Below, piece by piece: positions 9,113-17,221 of a stretch of 64,000 nucleotides of DNA (its first letter is position 1; the number at the start of each line of letters is the position of its first letter). This DNA comes from Achromobacter sp. ASV32 (GTDB lineage Bacteria; Pseudomonadota; Gammaproteobacteria; Burkholderiales; Burkholderiaceae_B): the NCBI RefSeq assembly GCF_016428805.1, contig NZ_JAELTJ010000010.1, positions 21,682-85,681 on the forward strand. The letters run 5' to 3'. The notes below the pieces were generated by a model, which did no database searches, was not told the DNA's origin, and saw only the letters and a list, made by a program, of their open reading frames with translations. Made by a program: the position numbers and the translations under genes.

Positions 9113-9999
9113 GCGTTATCGGCGGGCGGGAGGCTGTTCGAGGGCGCGTTGCGCTTGACGCGCAGCCAGATGGCGCGGCGGGCGTCGCCGCGGGCCACTT
9201 CCAGCTTCAGGCCGTCGAACTCGGCGGTGTCGCCGCGACGCGGAATGCGGCCGAGTTGACCGCCCATCCAGCCGCCGACGCTGTCGTATTCGTCGTCGGG
9301 CAGTTGGCAGCCGAACACTTCGTTGAAATGCGAGATGTCGGTGGCTGCCAGCACGCGCCACTGGTTCTCGCCTTCGGGGAAGATCGAGTCTTCCTCGGTT
9401 TCGTCGAATTCGTCTTCGATGTCGCCGACGATCTGTTCCAGCACGTCTTCCATCGTGACCAGGCCGGAGATACCGCCGTGCTCGTCGATGACGATGGCCT
9501 GATGATTGCGGCTGGCGCGGAATTCATGCAGCAGCACGTTCAGGCGCTTGGATTCGGGGATGAACACGGCCGGGCGCACCAGCGTGCGCACTTCGATGCC
9601 GGGTTCCAGCATGCAGCGCAGCAGGTCTTTGGCCAGCAGGATGCCGATGATGTTGTCGCGATCGCCCTCGTACACGGGGAACCGCGAGTGCGCGGTTTCG
9701 ATCACCGTGGCGACCAGGTAGGGGATGGGCTGCGTGACATCGAGCAGGTCCATGCGCGAACGCGGAACCATGATGTCGCCGACGGTGCCCTCGGACACGG
9801 CCAGCGCGCCCTTGATCATCTTGTAGGACTCGGCGTCCAGCAGGTTGCGGTCGTGCGCGGCTTCCAGGATGGCCTTGATGCCTTCACGGTCCTCGGGCTC
9901 GCGGCGCACAAGGGAAAGCAGGCGGTCTAGAAGGGATTTGGTGGCGGGTTTGGCTGAGCGAGCAGACGTCGCTTCGGGAGCAGGGTAAGGGTCAGACAT
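9109..9999 (-). CDS. corC: HlyC/CorC-type CBS-domain protein
   Basis: A 296-residue soluble protein of the CorC family. Two CBS domains ([16 protein letters not shown] onward, and [20 protein letters not shown] onward) are followed by the C-terminal CorC/HlyC domain ([22 protein letters not shown]). The family is linked to Mg/Co export and envelope maintenance, but the E. coli name reflects genetics rather than a defined reaction. I chose the ATG at 9999, which has no clear Shine-Dalgarno sequence; a TTG at 10083 is the alternative. It is separated from ybeY by 154 bases without another gene and overlaps lnt by four bases. Confidence 0.92.
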   Translation of the reverse strand: MSDPYPAPEATSARSAKPATKSLLDRLLSLVRREPEDREGIKAILEAAHDRNLLDAESYKMIKGALAVSEGTVGDIMVPRSRMDLLDVTQPIPYLVATVIETAHSRFPVYEGDRDNIIGILLAKDLLRCMLEPGIEVRTLVRPAVFIPESKRLNVLLHEFRASRNHQAIVIDEHGGISGLVTMEDVLEQIVGDIEDEFDETEEDSIFPEGENQWRVLAATDISHFNEVFGCQLPDDEYDSVGGWMGGQLGRIPRRGDTAEFDGLKLEVARGDARRAIWLRVKRNAPSNSLPPADNA

Positions 10000-10153
10000 C
10001 GTCCGGGAGGACAAGTTATGGAGGGGCCAGCATAACCGAATCTGGCGCTCGATTTGTAACGCGGGGCCTGAAAATGGGGGCAACCGACGCGATCTGCGCC
10101 GTGCAGGACGGCATTTTGCGTTGATTTCTCAGGGTTGACCCCAGGCCCGCGAG

Positions 10154-10627
10154 CTACCGTTCGGTATAGGGGTCGGCGATGCCCATGCGGGCCAGTGTCG
10201 CGGTTTCCAGGGCTTCCATGCGGCGGGCGTCGCGCGCCTTGATGTGGTCGTAGCCCAGCGAATGCAGCACGCCATGCAGGGTCAGGTGGGCGGCATGGTC
10301 GAGCAGCGGCTTGCGCTGCTCGCGCGCCTCGCGCACCAGCACCGGCACGCACATCACGATGTCGCCGCGCGCCACGCCCAGCGGGTCCACGCCGTACTCG
10401 AACGTGAGCACGTTGGTGGCGTAGTCGCGCTCGCGAAAGTCGCGGTTCAGGCGGCGGCCTTCGGCCGCGCCCACCAGCCGCAGGCTCAGTTCGGCGGCCG
10501 AGAATTCGACCAGGCCGTCTGTGGCGGCGGCGGCCAGCGCCCGCTCGGCCCAGCGGCGCAGGCGCCAGCGGGGCAGGCGGGGTTCTGCGACCCCGTACTG
10601 GACGGAAAGGGACAGGTCAGGCGTCAT
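10154..10627 (-). CDS. ybeY: Endoribonuclease YbeY (16S rRNA maturation)
   Basis: A 157-residue metal-dependent RNase used in 16S rRNA 3'-end maturation and ribosome quality control. The zinc-binding signature is present as His118, His122 and His128 (HGVLHSLGYDH). NRDFRERDYATNVLTFEY is the second conserved block. The start at 10627 lies inside the 3' end of phoH (11-base overlap), the usual coupled arrangement phoH-ybeY. Confidence 0.97.
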   Translation of the reverse strand: MTPDLSLSVQYGVAEPRLPRWRLRRWAERALAAAATDGLVEFSAAELSLRLVGAAEGRRLNRDFRERDYATNVLTFEYGVDPLGVARGDIVMCVPVLVREAREQRKPLLDHAAHLTLHGVLHSLGYDHIKARDARRMEALETATLARMGIADPYTER

Positions 10628-11642
10628 TTTCGGAAGCGCGGTCGTAGGCGTCGACGATACGGGCCACCAAGGGGTGGCGCACCACGTCGCGGCTGGTGAA
10701 GCGGGTGGTGGCGATGCCCTGCACGTCATGCAGCACCTTGACCGCATGCGCCAGGCCGCTTTCCTGGCCGCGCGGCAGGTCCACCTGCGACGGATCGCCG
10801 GTGATGACGGCCTTGCTGCCGAAGCCGATGCGGGTCAGAAACATCTTCATCTGTTCCGGCGTGGTGTTCTGCGCCTCGTCCAGGATCACGAAGGCGTGAT
10901 TCAGGGTGCGGCCGCGCATATAGGCCAGCGGGGCGATCTCGATGGTCTGTTTTTCGAACAGGCGCTGCACCTTTTCAAAGCCCATCAGGTCGTAGAGCGC
11001 GTCGTACAGCGGGCGCAGATAGGGGTCGACCTTTTGCGCCAGGTCGCCGGGCAGAAAGCCCAGGCGCTCGCCGGCCTCGACCGCCGGGCGCGTCAGCACC
11101 AGGCGCTGCACCGTGTCGCGTTCCATCGCGTCGATGGCGCAGGCCACCGCCAGCCAGGTCTTGCCCGTGCCGGCCGGACCCACGCCGAAGGTGATGTCGT
11201 GCTTCAGGATGTTGTTCAGGTAGTCGCGCTGGCGCGGCGTGCGCGGGCGCAGGTCGCTGCGTTTGGTGCGCAGGGCGATGCCGTCGCTTTCGTCATCCAG
11301 CGCGGGCAGCGGGTCGGCCTCGTGGGCCGGCGCTTCCTGCAGTTTGTCTTCCTGGCGGCCCACGCCGATCTCGACCAGTCCCAGCTGGATGTCGTCGACC
11401 GACAGGGCGCGGTGCACGGCCTGCTCGTGAAAGCGCCGCAGGATACGCCCGGCCAGCTCGGCGCGTTCGCCTTCGATGGTGACGCGGCTGCCGCGGCGCG
11501 AGAGCTTCACGCCCATGCCGTCGGCCAGCTGGCGCAGGTTTTCGTCCAGCGGACCGCACAGATTGGCCAGATGGGTGTTGTCGCCGTCCAGGGTGACGAC
11601 GGCGGGCATGCTGCGGCGGGCGCGGGGGCGGGAAGTGGTCAT
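10617..11642 (-). CDS. PhoH-like ATPase
   Basis: A 341-residue cytoplasmic P-loop ATPase of the PhoH/YbeZ family. Walker A is GPAGTGKT at residues 155-162 and Walker B is VILDEAQ at 252-258. The last motif is [14 protein letters not shown]. YbeZ partners YbeY in ribosomal RNA metabolism, which fits the overlap with ybeY. The start overlaps the miaB stop by four bases (ATGA). The first 130 residues carry the N-terminal domain found in YbeZ-type but not short PhoH proteins. Confidence 0.94.
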   Translation of the reverse strand: MTTSRPRARRSMPAVVTLDGDNTHLANLCGPLDENLRQLADGMGVKLSRRGSRVTIEGERAELAGRILRRFHEQAVHRALSVDDIQLGLVEIGVGRQEDKLQEAPAHEADPLPALDDESDGIALRTKRSDLRPRTPRQRDYLNNILKHDITFGVGPAGTGKTWLAVACAIDAMERDTVQRLVLTRPAVEAGERLGFLPGDLAQKVDPYLRPLYDALYDLMGFEKVQRLFEKQTIEIAPLAYMRGRTLNHAFVILDEAQNTTPEQMKMFLTRIGFGSKAVITGDPSQVDLPRGQESGLAHAVKVLHDVQGIATTRFTSRDVVRHPLVARIVDAYDRASENDA

Positions 11643-13078
11643 TCGGCCTCTTGGGGAACGCGGTCCACGTCGGCCACCCGGGCGCGCAGCGAATTGGTGT
11701 GCGCTTCGGTGATGATGACGTCGACCATTTGTCCGATGAGCCGCGCGGGCGCGGCGAAATTGACGATGCGGTTGTTCTCGGTGCGGCCCATCAGTTCGTT
11801 GGGATCGCGGCGCGAGGGGCCTTCGACCAGCAGGCGCTGGCGCGTGCCGACCATGTTGCGGGCAATGGTGGCCGCCTGCTCGTTGATCAGCGCCTGCAGG
11901 CGTTGCAGGCGGCGCAGCTTGACGTCTTGCGGCGTGTCGTCGTGCAGGTCGGCCGCCGGCGTGCCGGGACGGCGCGAATAGACGAACGAGAATGACGTGT
12001 CAAAGCCCACGTCCTCGATCAGCTTCATGGTCTTTTCGAAGTCTTCCTCGGTTTCGCCCGGGAAGCCGACGATGAAGTCCGACGACAACGTCAGGTCGGG
12101 GCGCGCTGCGCGCAGGCGCCGCACCACCGACTTGAATTCCAGCGTGGTGTAGCCGCGCTTCATGGCCGCCAGCACGCGGTCGCTGCCGGCCTGCACGGGC
12201 AGGTGCAGGAACGACACCAGCTTGGGCAGGCGGGCGTAGGCGTCCACCATGCGCTGGGTCATTTCCTTGGGGTGCGAGGTCGTGTAGCGGATGCGTTCGA
12301 TGCCGGGGATCTCGTGCACGTATTCGAGCAACATGGCGAAGTCGGCGATCTCGTCGCTATCGGTCATGCGGCCGCGGTAGGCGTTCACGTTCTGGCCCAG
12401 CAGCGTCACTTCCTTGACGCCCTGGTCGGCCAGATCGGCCACTTCGACCAGCACATCGTCGAAGGGGCGCGAGACTTCTTCGCCGCGCGTGTAGGGCACG
12501 ACGCAGAAGCTGCAGTATTTGCTACAGCCTTCCATGATGGAGACGAACGCCGTGGCGCCGTCGACCCGCGGAGGCGGCATGTTGTCGAACTTCTCGATTT
12601 CCGGAAAGCTGATGTCCACCTGCGAGCGGCCCTGCTCGCGGCGCCGCTTGATCAGGTCGGGCAGGCGGTGCAGGGTTTGCGGGCCGAACACCACATCCAC
12701 GTAGGGCGCGCGCTTGACGATGGCCTCGCCTTCCTGGCTGGCGACACAGCCGCCCACGCCGATCACCAGGTTCGGATTGGTTTTCTTCAGGTGCTGCACG
12801 CGGCCCAGGTCGGAAAAGACCTTTTCCTGGGCTTTTTCACGCACCGAACAGGTGTTGAACAGGATGACGTCGGCGTCTTCCGGGTTGTCGGTCAGTTCCA
12901 GCCCCTGGTCGCCGCGCAGCACGTCGGCCATCTTGTCCGAGTCATACTCGTTCATCTGGCAGCCGAAGGTGCGGATGTACAGCTTGCGGGGCGCGCCGGT
13001 GGCGGCGTCGGGGGACAGGGCGGCGGCGGGGGCGCCGTCGGGCGCGGCGTGCGCGCGCTTGAGGGAAGTTTCTTGCAT
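11639..13078 (-). CDS. miaB: tRNA-2-methylthio-N6-dimethylallyladenosine synthase MiaB
   Basis: Radical-SAM methylthiotransferase that converts i6A37 to ms2i6A37 in tRNAs reading UNN codons. It has 479 residues, the normal length. The N-terminal UPF0004 domain begins at [15 protein letters not shown], and the radical-SAM cysteines are in [22 protein letters not shown] domain ends the protein. I chose the ATG at 13078; upstream frame is not conserved-looking. It is the first gene of the five-gene operon ending in lnt, divergent from the PAP2 gene. Confidence 0.96.
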   Translation of the reverse strand: MQETSLKRAHAAPDGAPAAALSPDAATGAPRKLYIRTFGCQMNEYDSDKMADVLRGDQGLELTDNPEDADVILFNTCSVREKAQEKVFSDLGRVQHLKKTNPNLVIGVGGCVASQEGEAIVKRAPYVDVVFGPQTLHRLPDLIKRRREQGRSQVDISFPEIEKFDNMPPPRVDGATAFVSIMEGCSKYCSFCVVPYTRGEEVSRPFDDVLVEVADLADQGVKEVTLLGQNVNAYRGRMTDSDEIADFAMLLEYVHEIPGIERIRYTTSHPKEMTQRMVDAYARLPKLVSFLHLPVQAGSDRVLAAMKRGYTTLEFKSVVRRLRAARPDLTLSSDFIVGFPGETEEDFEKTMKLIEDVGFDTSFSFVYSRRPGTPAADLHDDTPQDVKLRRLQRLQALINEQAATIARNMVGTRQRLLVEGPSRRDPNELMGRTENNRIVNFAAPARLIGQMVDVIITEAHTNSLRARVADVDRVPQEAE

Positions 13079-13159
13079 GTTGGTCGCCGTGACGGGTGTA
13101 GATCCCGGGGGCAGAAGAAGGGAAAGGTGGAATTTTACCCCTTGCTGCAAATTTCCTTC

Positions 13160-13188
13160 TTGGATTGGTCACCCGGGGCCGTTACGAT
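13160..13188 (+). promoter_or_regulatory. Candidate sigma-70 promoter of the PAP2 gene
   Basis: TTGGAT (13160-13165) and TACGAT (13183-13188) are spaced by 17 bases in the 166-base divergent region between miaB and the PAP2 gene. The predicted start point, near 13195, is followed at once by the Fur-like palindrome. Confidence 0.5.
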
Positions 13189-13213
13189 AGCTGGCCTTCG
13201 CCGATTCCCTTTC

Positions 13214-13226
13214 CGATAATAATTAT
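13214..13226. promoter_or_regulatory. Fur-box-like palindrome
   Basis: GATAATAATTATC is a perfect 6-1-6 palindrome, the arrangement of GATAAT hexamers used by the iron repressor Fur. It lies just downstream of the candidate promoter and 19 bases before the PAP2 start. It stands out as AT-only sequence in a GC-rich region. Binding by Fur is inferred. Confidence 0.5.
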
Positions 13227-13244
13227 CTTTACACCACCGGTCCG

Positions 13245-14006
13245 ATGACGCCGAACCCTCTCATGCCTCCCGTGGGCGCGCCTGCGGCCGCTGCCCCGGC
13301 TGCCGTGGCGGACGAATTCCGCAATCCGCTGTCCACCCGCGCGTGGTTGGCCGCGGGCCTGTTGCTGGCGCTGGCCGCCGGTGCCAGCGCCCTGTGGATC
13401 GACCTGCCGCTGGCGATCTGGATCCGGCAGTCGGTCGGCGACGGGGTCAACGAATCGTTCGAGTGGATCGGCGAGCTGGGCGAAAGCGGCCGCTACATCG
13501 GCGTGGCGCTGGCGTTCTATATCGTGGGCCTGGTCGGCCTGGCGCGCGGCTGGCGCAACCCGGTGCGCATGCGCTTTGCCAGCATGGCGCGCGGCGGCCT
13601 GCTGATGCTGTCCACCATGGCGGTGGGCGGGCTGATCGTGCTGATCCTCAAGCGTTCGGTGGCGCGGGCCCGGCCCGAGCTGTTCTTCGAAAAAGGCATC
13701 TACGGGCTGGGCGAATCGTTCTCGCGCGCCCAGCAGTTCAATTCCTTCCCGTCCAGCCACACCTATGCGGCCTTTGCCGTGGCCGTGGTGCTGGGCATCC
13801 TGGCGCCGCGCTGGCGCTGGGCGTTCCTGTCGCTGGGGGCGCTGGTGGCCGTCAGCCGCCTGGTCAACCTGGACCATTACCTGTCCGACGTCATGACCGC
13901 CGCCGGAATCGCCCTCGCGGTGGGGCACTTGCTGGCCCCGCGCATCTTGTGCAGCCGCTACCAGTGGCCGCTGCGCGCGCCCTGGCGGTGGTGGAAAAAG
14001 GGCTGA
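13245..14006 (+). CDS. PAP2-family membrane phosphatase
   Basis: A 253-residue membrane protein with about six helices and the three phosphatase motifs: KxxxxxxRP-type (KRSVARARP), SFPSSHTYAAF (motif 2) and SRLVNLDHYLSDV (motif 3, with the catalytic His). The family includes phosphatidylglycerophosphate, undecaprenyl-diphosphate and lipid A phosphatases acting on the periplasmic face; the substrate is open. The start at 13245 lacks a clear ribosome site and an ATG at 13263 is the alternative. A Fur-like box precedes it. Confidence 0.88.
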   Translation: MTPNPLMPPVGAPAAAAPAAVADEFRNPLSTRAWLAAGLLLALAAGASALWIDLPLAIWIRQSVGDGVNESFEWIGELGESGRYIGVALAFYIVGLVGLARGWRNPVRMRFASMARGGLLMLSTMAVGGLIVLILKRSVARARPELFFEKGIYGLGESFSRAQQFNSFPSSHTYAAFAVAVVLGILAPRWRWAFLSLGALVAVSRLVNLDHYLSDVMTAAGIALAVGHLLAPRILCSRYQWPLRAPWRWWKKG

Positions 14007-14058
14007 ACCGGCAAGTGGGGGATTGCTCCAGTCCGATACCGGCCTGACCCTAACCCGT

Positions 14059-14091
14059 AAAAAAGGCTGCCGTTCCGGCAGCCTTTTTTTT
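14059..14091. terminator. Bidirectional intrinsic terminator
   Basis: GGCTGCCG and CGGCAGCC form a perfect stem around TTC, flanked by an A-run on the left and eight T on the right. It serves both the PAP2 gene and the convergent AlaX gene. Confidence 0.9.
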
Positions 14092-14135
14092 GGGCGTGGC
14101 GGGATTACCCAGTCGCGCTTTTTAGGTGTCGGTCC

Positions 14136-14849
14136 CTAAGCAAACGCGACGACCACGCGCCGGTTGGTGCGGCTTTTCTTTTCGATCTTGGTCACCGTGA
14201 TGGGGCCGATCTCACCGGTGTTGGCCACGTGCGTGCCGCCGCAAGGCTGGCGGTCCACGCCGGGAATCTCGATGATGCGGATGCGTGCGGTGCCAGCCGG
14301 CGGCGCCGCGCCCACGGTGCGCACCAGGTCCGGCTGGGCGGCCAGTTCCTCGGGCGTGATGGCGTTCACGGCCACGTCGGTGCGGGCGTTGATCAGCGCG
14401 TTCAGGCGCTCGGTCAGGTCAGCCTTGTCCAGCGTGGATTCGGGCAGGTCGAAATCGATGCGCGCCGAATCGGGCGAGATGCTGCAGCCGGTGACGGGCG
14501 CGGGCACCAGCGACCCCAGCAAGTGCAGACAGGTGTGCAGGCGCATCAGCTTGTGGCGCCGCGCCCAGTCGATGCTGACCGTGACGCGATCGCCCACCTG
14601 GGGCGCGGCGGCGCCTTCTGCCAGCACATGCAGGATGCGGCTGCGGTCGTCGGCGTAGACCGTGTCGGCCAGCGTTACCCTTTGGCCGTCGGGCAGCGTC
14701 AGCGTGCCGCTGTCGCCGGCCTGCCCGCCGCTGCGGGCGTAGCAGACGGTCTGGTCCAGTTCGACGCCTTCGGCGTTGACGGCGGTGACCGTGGCCTCGC
14801 ATTGCTGCAGGTAGGGCTCGTCGTCGAAGCGCTTGATGGGAACGGTCAT
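14136..14849 (-). CDS. Alanyl-tRNA editing protein (AlaX-like)
   Basis: A 237-residue free-standing relative of the alanyl-tRNA synthetase editing domain, which hydrolyses mischarged Ser- or Gly-tRNA-Ala. The metal site is visible as the HxxxH in RLHTCLHLLGS and the distal CGGTH. It contains the editing core plus the N-terminal beta-barrel part (ARSGGQAGDSGTL), the AlaX-M type layout. It lies 76 bases downstream of the VOC gene on the same strand and ends at a shared terminator. Confidence 0.92.
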   Translation of the reverse strand: MTVPIKRFDDEPYLQQCEATVTAVNAEGVELDQTVCYARSGGQAGDSGTLTLPDGQRVTLADTVYADDRSRILHVLAEGAAAPQVGDRVTVSIDWARRHKLMRLHTCLHLLGSLVPAPVTGCSISPDSARIDFDLPESTLDKADLTERLNALINARTDVAVNAITPEELAAQPDLVRTVGAAPPAGTARIRIIEIPGVDRQPCGGTHVANTGEIGPITVTKIEKKSRTNRRVVVAFA

Positions 14850-14925
14850 GGGGGGTCTCTCGTTTTGTTGTGGGGTGGGGCAGGGCTGATCGGTATTTGG
14901 ATCGGCAGGCTTGAAGGCCAGGGCC

Positions 14926-15603
14926 CTAAGCCAGGGTCTTCACGCCGTGGGCGGTGTCAAGGCGGGCGCGCAGGCGCGGCGGGCCGTCGGCCTGCTCGAC
15001 CGTGATCAGGTGATCGGCGCCCAGCCATGCCAGCCCCTGGCGCAGCAGCGCAGCGCGCGGATGGGTGCCGGTCAAGGACAGCAGCGCCAGCGGCTGGCGC
15101 GGCAGGCTGACGCCGGGATAGGCGTCAACGTCCCATTGGATCAGGGTGGGCAGCAGGCCGTCGCCTGCGGCTTGGTCGCCGTCGCGCCAGGAAGGCAGGC
15201 TGCCGTCGTCCGGCACGGTCAGGCGCCAGCGCAGGTCGCCGCGCGTCATGGGAATGGCGGGCGCGATGCGGTCGGGGTGCCGGGCCTGCCAGTCGGACAG
15301 GTCGTCAGGCGCTGCGACGCGCGCCGCCCAATGCGCCAGGAACGGGCCGTCGGCCAGGCGCGCGCGCAGGGCGGGCTGGTCCAGTCCGAACCAGCGCGGC
15401 CGTTGCGGCGCCGGCGCATCCGGGTCGATGGCGATGACTTCCAGGTACACGCCGCCCGCCATGCCCAGCACCCGATTGTGGGTGCCCATGCGCGGATGCG
15501 CGCCGCCGCCCGCGGGCGCAATGCCCAGCAGGTCGGCCACATGGCGGGTGCCGCTGTCCAGGTCGGCGGCGGCGACAACGAGATGATCAAGGACGAGTTT
15601 CAT
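14926..15603 (-). CDS. VOC-superfamily protein (glyoxalase-like domain)
   Basis: A 225-residue protein beginning LVLDHLVVAAADLDSGTRHVADLLG, the first strand-helix unit of the vicinal-oxygen-chelate fold. GAHPRMGTHNRVLGMAGGVYLEVIAID is the next conserved block of the glyoxalase-like subfamily. I chose the ATG at 15603; the earlier in-frame codon gives ten unlikely residues. Reaction and substrate are unknown. It probably shares a transcript with the AlaX gene 76 bases downstream. Confidence 0.8.
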   Translation of the reverse strand: MKLVLDHLVVAAADLDSGTRHVADLLGIAPAGGGAHPRMGTHNRVLGMAGGVYLEVIAIDPDAPAPQRPRWFGLDQPALRARLADGPFLAHWAARVAAPDDLSDWQARHPDRIAPAIPMTRGDLRWRLTVPDDGSLPSWRDGDQAAGDGLLPTLIQWDVDAYPGVSLPRQPLALLSLTGTHPRAALLRQGLAWLGADHLITVEQADGPPRLRARLDTAHGVKTLA

Positions 15604-15735
15604 GGCGCCTATGGTATCGAATACAAGGGACACCGTACCCGTACACCTGGGCGGGGGCGGTCAGTACAGTGGCAGGGTCAGAGAGACGCTGGCGGAGTAC
15701 TGCAGTTTTGTCCAGGTCTACTGTCTGGGTCTACC

Positions 15736-16047
15736 TCAAGCTGCCACGCTGATGCCGGTGGCGTCAGATTGACGTACTTTCCGGACACGAATTTCGACAT
15801 GCTGGTCCAAGGAAACCCGTGCTCGCATGAGCCGCTCAAGCGAGATATTCCGCAGCTTGTAATGTCGAATCTGGGAGATCTTGGGTTGGGTCATGCCGGT
15901 CAGTGCTGCAACTTCGGTTTGTGTGAGGCCGCGCTTGTCGATCAGGTCGTTGAGTTTGATGGCCAGTTGCGCCCTGGCTGTCAGATCAGCGGCATCGTCC
16001 AGGCCGAGATCGTGCAGAACGTTCAGCGTGCCAGTTTTGCTCGTCAT
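15736..16047 (-). CDS. HigA-like helix-turn-helix regulator, no toxin seen
   Basis: A 103-residue XRE-type DNA-binding protein. The block DLTARAQLAIKLNDLIDKRG, then LTQTEVAALTGMTQPKISQI, matches the antitoxin-like group in which a short N-terminal helix precedes the HTH. The C-terminal HVEIRVRKV is typical of that group. I chose the ATG at 16047, with AAAGG about 8 bases upstream; an ATG at 16116 would add 23 residues but lacks a ribosome site. In many genomes such genes follow a RelE/HigB-type toxin. Here only a 27-codon frame precedes it, overlapping in an ATGA. It may be an orphan antitoxin or a plain regulator. Confidence 0.75.
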   Translation of the reverse strand: MTSKTGTLNVLHDLGLDDAADLTARAQLAIKLNDLIDKRGLTQTEVAALTGMTQPKISQIRHYKLRNISLERLMRARVSLDQHVEIRVRKVRQSDATGISVAA

Positions 16048-16127
16048 GCTTGCCTTTTGTGCGGCCCATGGCGGGCCATTACCCGTTTCAACCGTTTCGG
16101 TGACGGATATATCCAAGGTATCGTCAT
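16044..16127 (-). CDS. 27-codon frame overlapping the HigA-like gene
   Basis: The frame starts at the ATG at 16127, directly after an in-frame TAG, and ends in a TGA that overlaps the HigA-like start as ATGA. The predicted peptide is basic and begins MTIPWIYPSPKRLKRV. It sits where a toxin gene would be expected, but is far too short for a RelE/HigB fold. It may be a leader peptide that couples translation, a toxin remnant, or chance. Confidence 0.25.
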   Translation of the reverse strand: MTIPWIYPSPKRLKRVMARHGPHKRQA

Positions 16128-16183
16128 CTAGGACCAGGCACTATTCGTGCAGACCGCGAACGCCCCCCTCATCGGCAGCGCCC

Positions 16184-16222
16184 ATAAAAAAACCCGCCGC
16201 AAAATGCGACGGGTTTTTTTTA
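16184..16222. terminator. Bidirectional terminator, secF / HigA-like region
   Basis: ACCCGCCGCA and TGCGACGGGT pair with one mismatch around a short A loop, flanked by seven A on the left and eight T on the right. Read on the minus strand it precedes the secF 3' end, so it mainly ends transcription from the plus side and any leftward transcript from upstream; secF itself ends at 16235 and reads into it. Confidence 0.8.
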
Positions 16223-16234
16223 TGGGCGGAAAGA

Positions 16235-17170
16235 TCAGGCGGCTTCGCCTTCCTCGCCTTCCTTCTTGACCGGCTTGATCAGGTCTTCGCGCTTGACGCC
16301 CATCCACATGGCCAGCGCGGCGGCGACGAACACCGACGAGTAGATACCGAACCAGATGCCGATGGTCAGGGCCATGGCGAAGTAGTGCAGGGTGGGGCCG
16401 CCAAAGAACAGCATGGCCAGCACCATCATCTGGGTCGAGCCGTGGGTGATGATGGTGCGCGAGATCGTCTGCGTGATGGCGCTGTTGATGACCTCATGCA
16501 CGTCCGCCTTGCGGTACTTGCGGAAGTTCTCGCGGATCCGGTCCATGATGACCACGGATTCGTTCACGGAGTAGCCCAGCACCGCCAGCACGCCCGCCAG
16601 CACCGACAGCGAGAATTCCCACTGGAAGAAGGCGAAAAAGCCCAGGATGATCACCACGTCGTGCAGGTTGGCGATCACGCCGGCCACGGCGAACTTCCAT
16701 TCAAAGCGGAAGCCCAGGTAGACCATGATGCCGATGACCACGACCAGCAGCGCCATCAGGCCGTTATGCAGCAGCTCCTGGCCCACCTGAGGGCCCACGA
16801 ATTCGACGCGGCGCAGTTCCACGCCCTGGTCCGCGGTCTTCAGGGCGGCCAACACGGTTTCGCTCTGGGTGGCGGACGTCTGGCCTTCCTGCAGCGGCAG
16901 GCGGATCATGACGTCGTGCGAGGTGCCGAAGTTCTGCACCTGGAAGTCGGTGTAGCCCAGCTTGGAGACCACGCCGCGCACGTTTTCAAGCTGCGCCGTC
17001 TGGGCGTAGTTGACTTCCATGACCGTGCCGCCGGTGAACTCGATCGACAGGTGGAAGCCGCGCGTGAGGATGAAAAAGACCGCCGCCACGAACGTGACGA
17101 GGCTGATGATGTTCAGCACCAGCGCGTGGCGCATGAACGGGATGGTGCGGTGGATCCGGAAAAATTCCAT
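16235..17170 (-). CDS. secF: Protein translocase subunit SecF
   Basis: Inner-membrane partner of SecD that uses the proton motive force to help pull secreted proteins across the membrane. It has 311 residues and six predicted helices, with the large periplasmic loop between helices 1 and 2. Typical sequences are FTGGTVMEV near the N-terminus and LGYSVNESVVIMDRIREN, the conserved helix segment. I chose the ATG at 17170, giving the usual start MEFFRIHRTIPFM. It lies 51 bases after secD. Confidence 0.97.
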   Translation of the reverse strand: MEFFRIHRTIPFMRHALVLNIISLVTFVAAVFFILTRGFHLSIEFTGGTVMEVNYAQTAQLENVRGVVSKLGYTDFQVQNFGTSHDVMIRLPLQEGQTSATQSETVLAALKTADQGVELRRVEFVGPQVGQELLHNGLMALLVVVIGIMVYLGFRFEWKFAVAGVIANLHDVVIILGFFAFFQWEFSLSVLAGVLAVLGYSVNESVVIMDRIRENFRKYRKADVHEVINSAITQTISRTIITHGSTQMMVLAMLFFGGPTLHYFAMALTIGIWFGIYSSVFVAAALAMWMGVKREDLIKPVKKEGEEGEAA

Positions 17171-17221
17171 TTTTTGCCCTGGCTTGTCAGCGGCGGGCGG
17201 CCTGGCCGCCCGCACTCATGT

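Noticed and set aside
7082..9259. A 725-codon plus-strand frame over lnt
   Set aside because: It begins inside the aldo/keto reductase gene and runs antisense through lnt; composition is that of a shadow frame.
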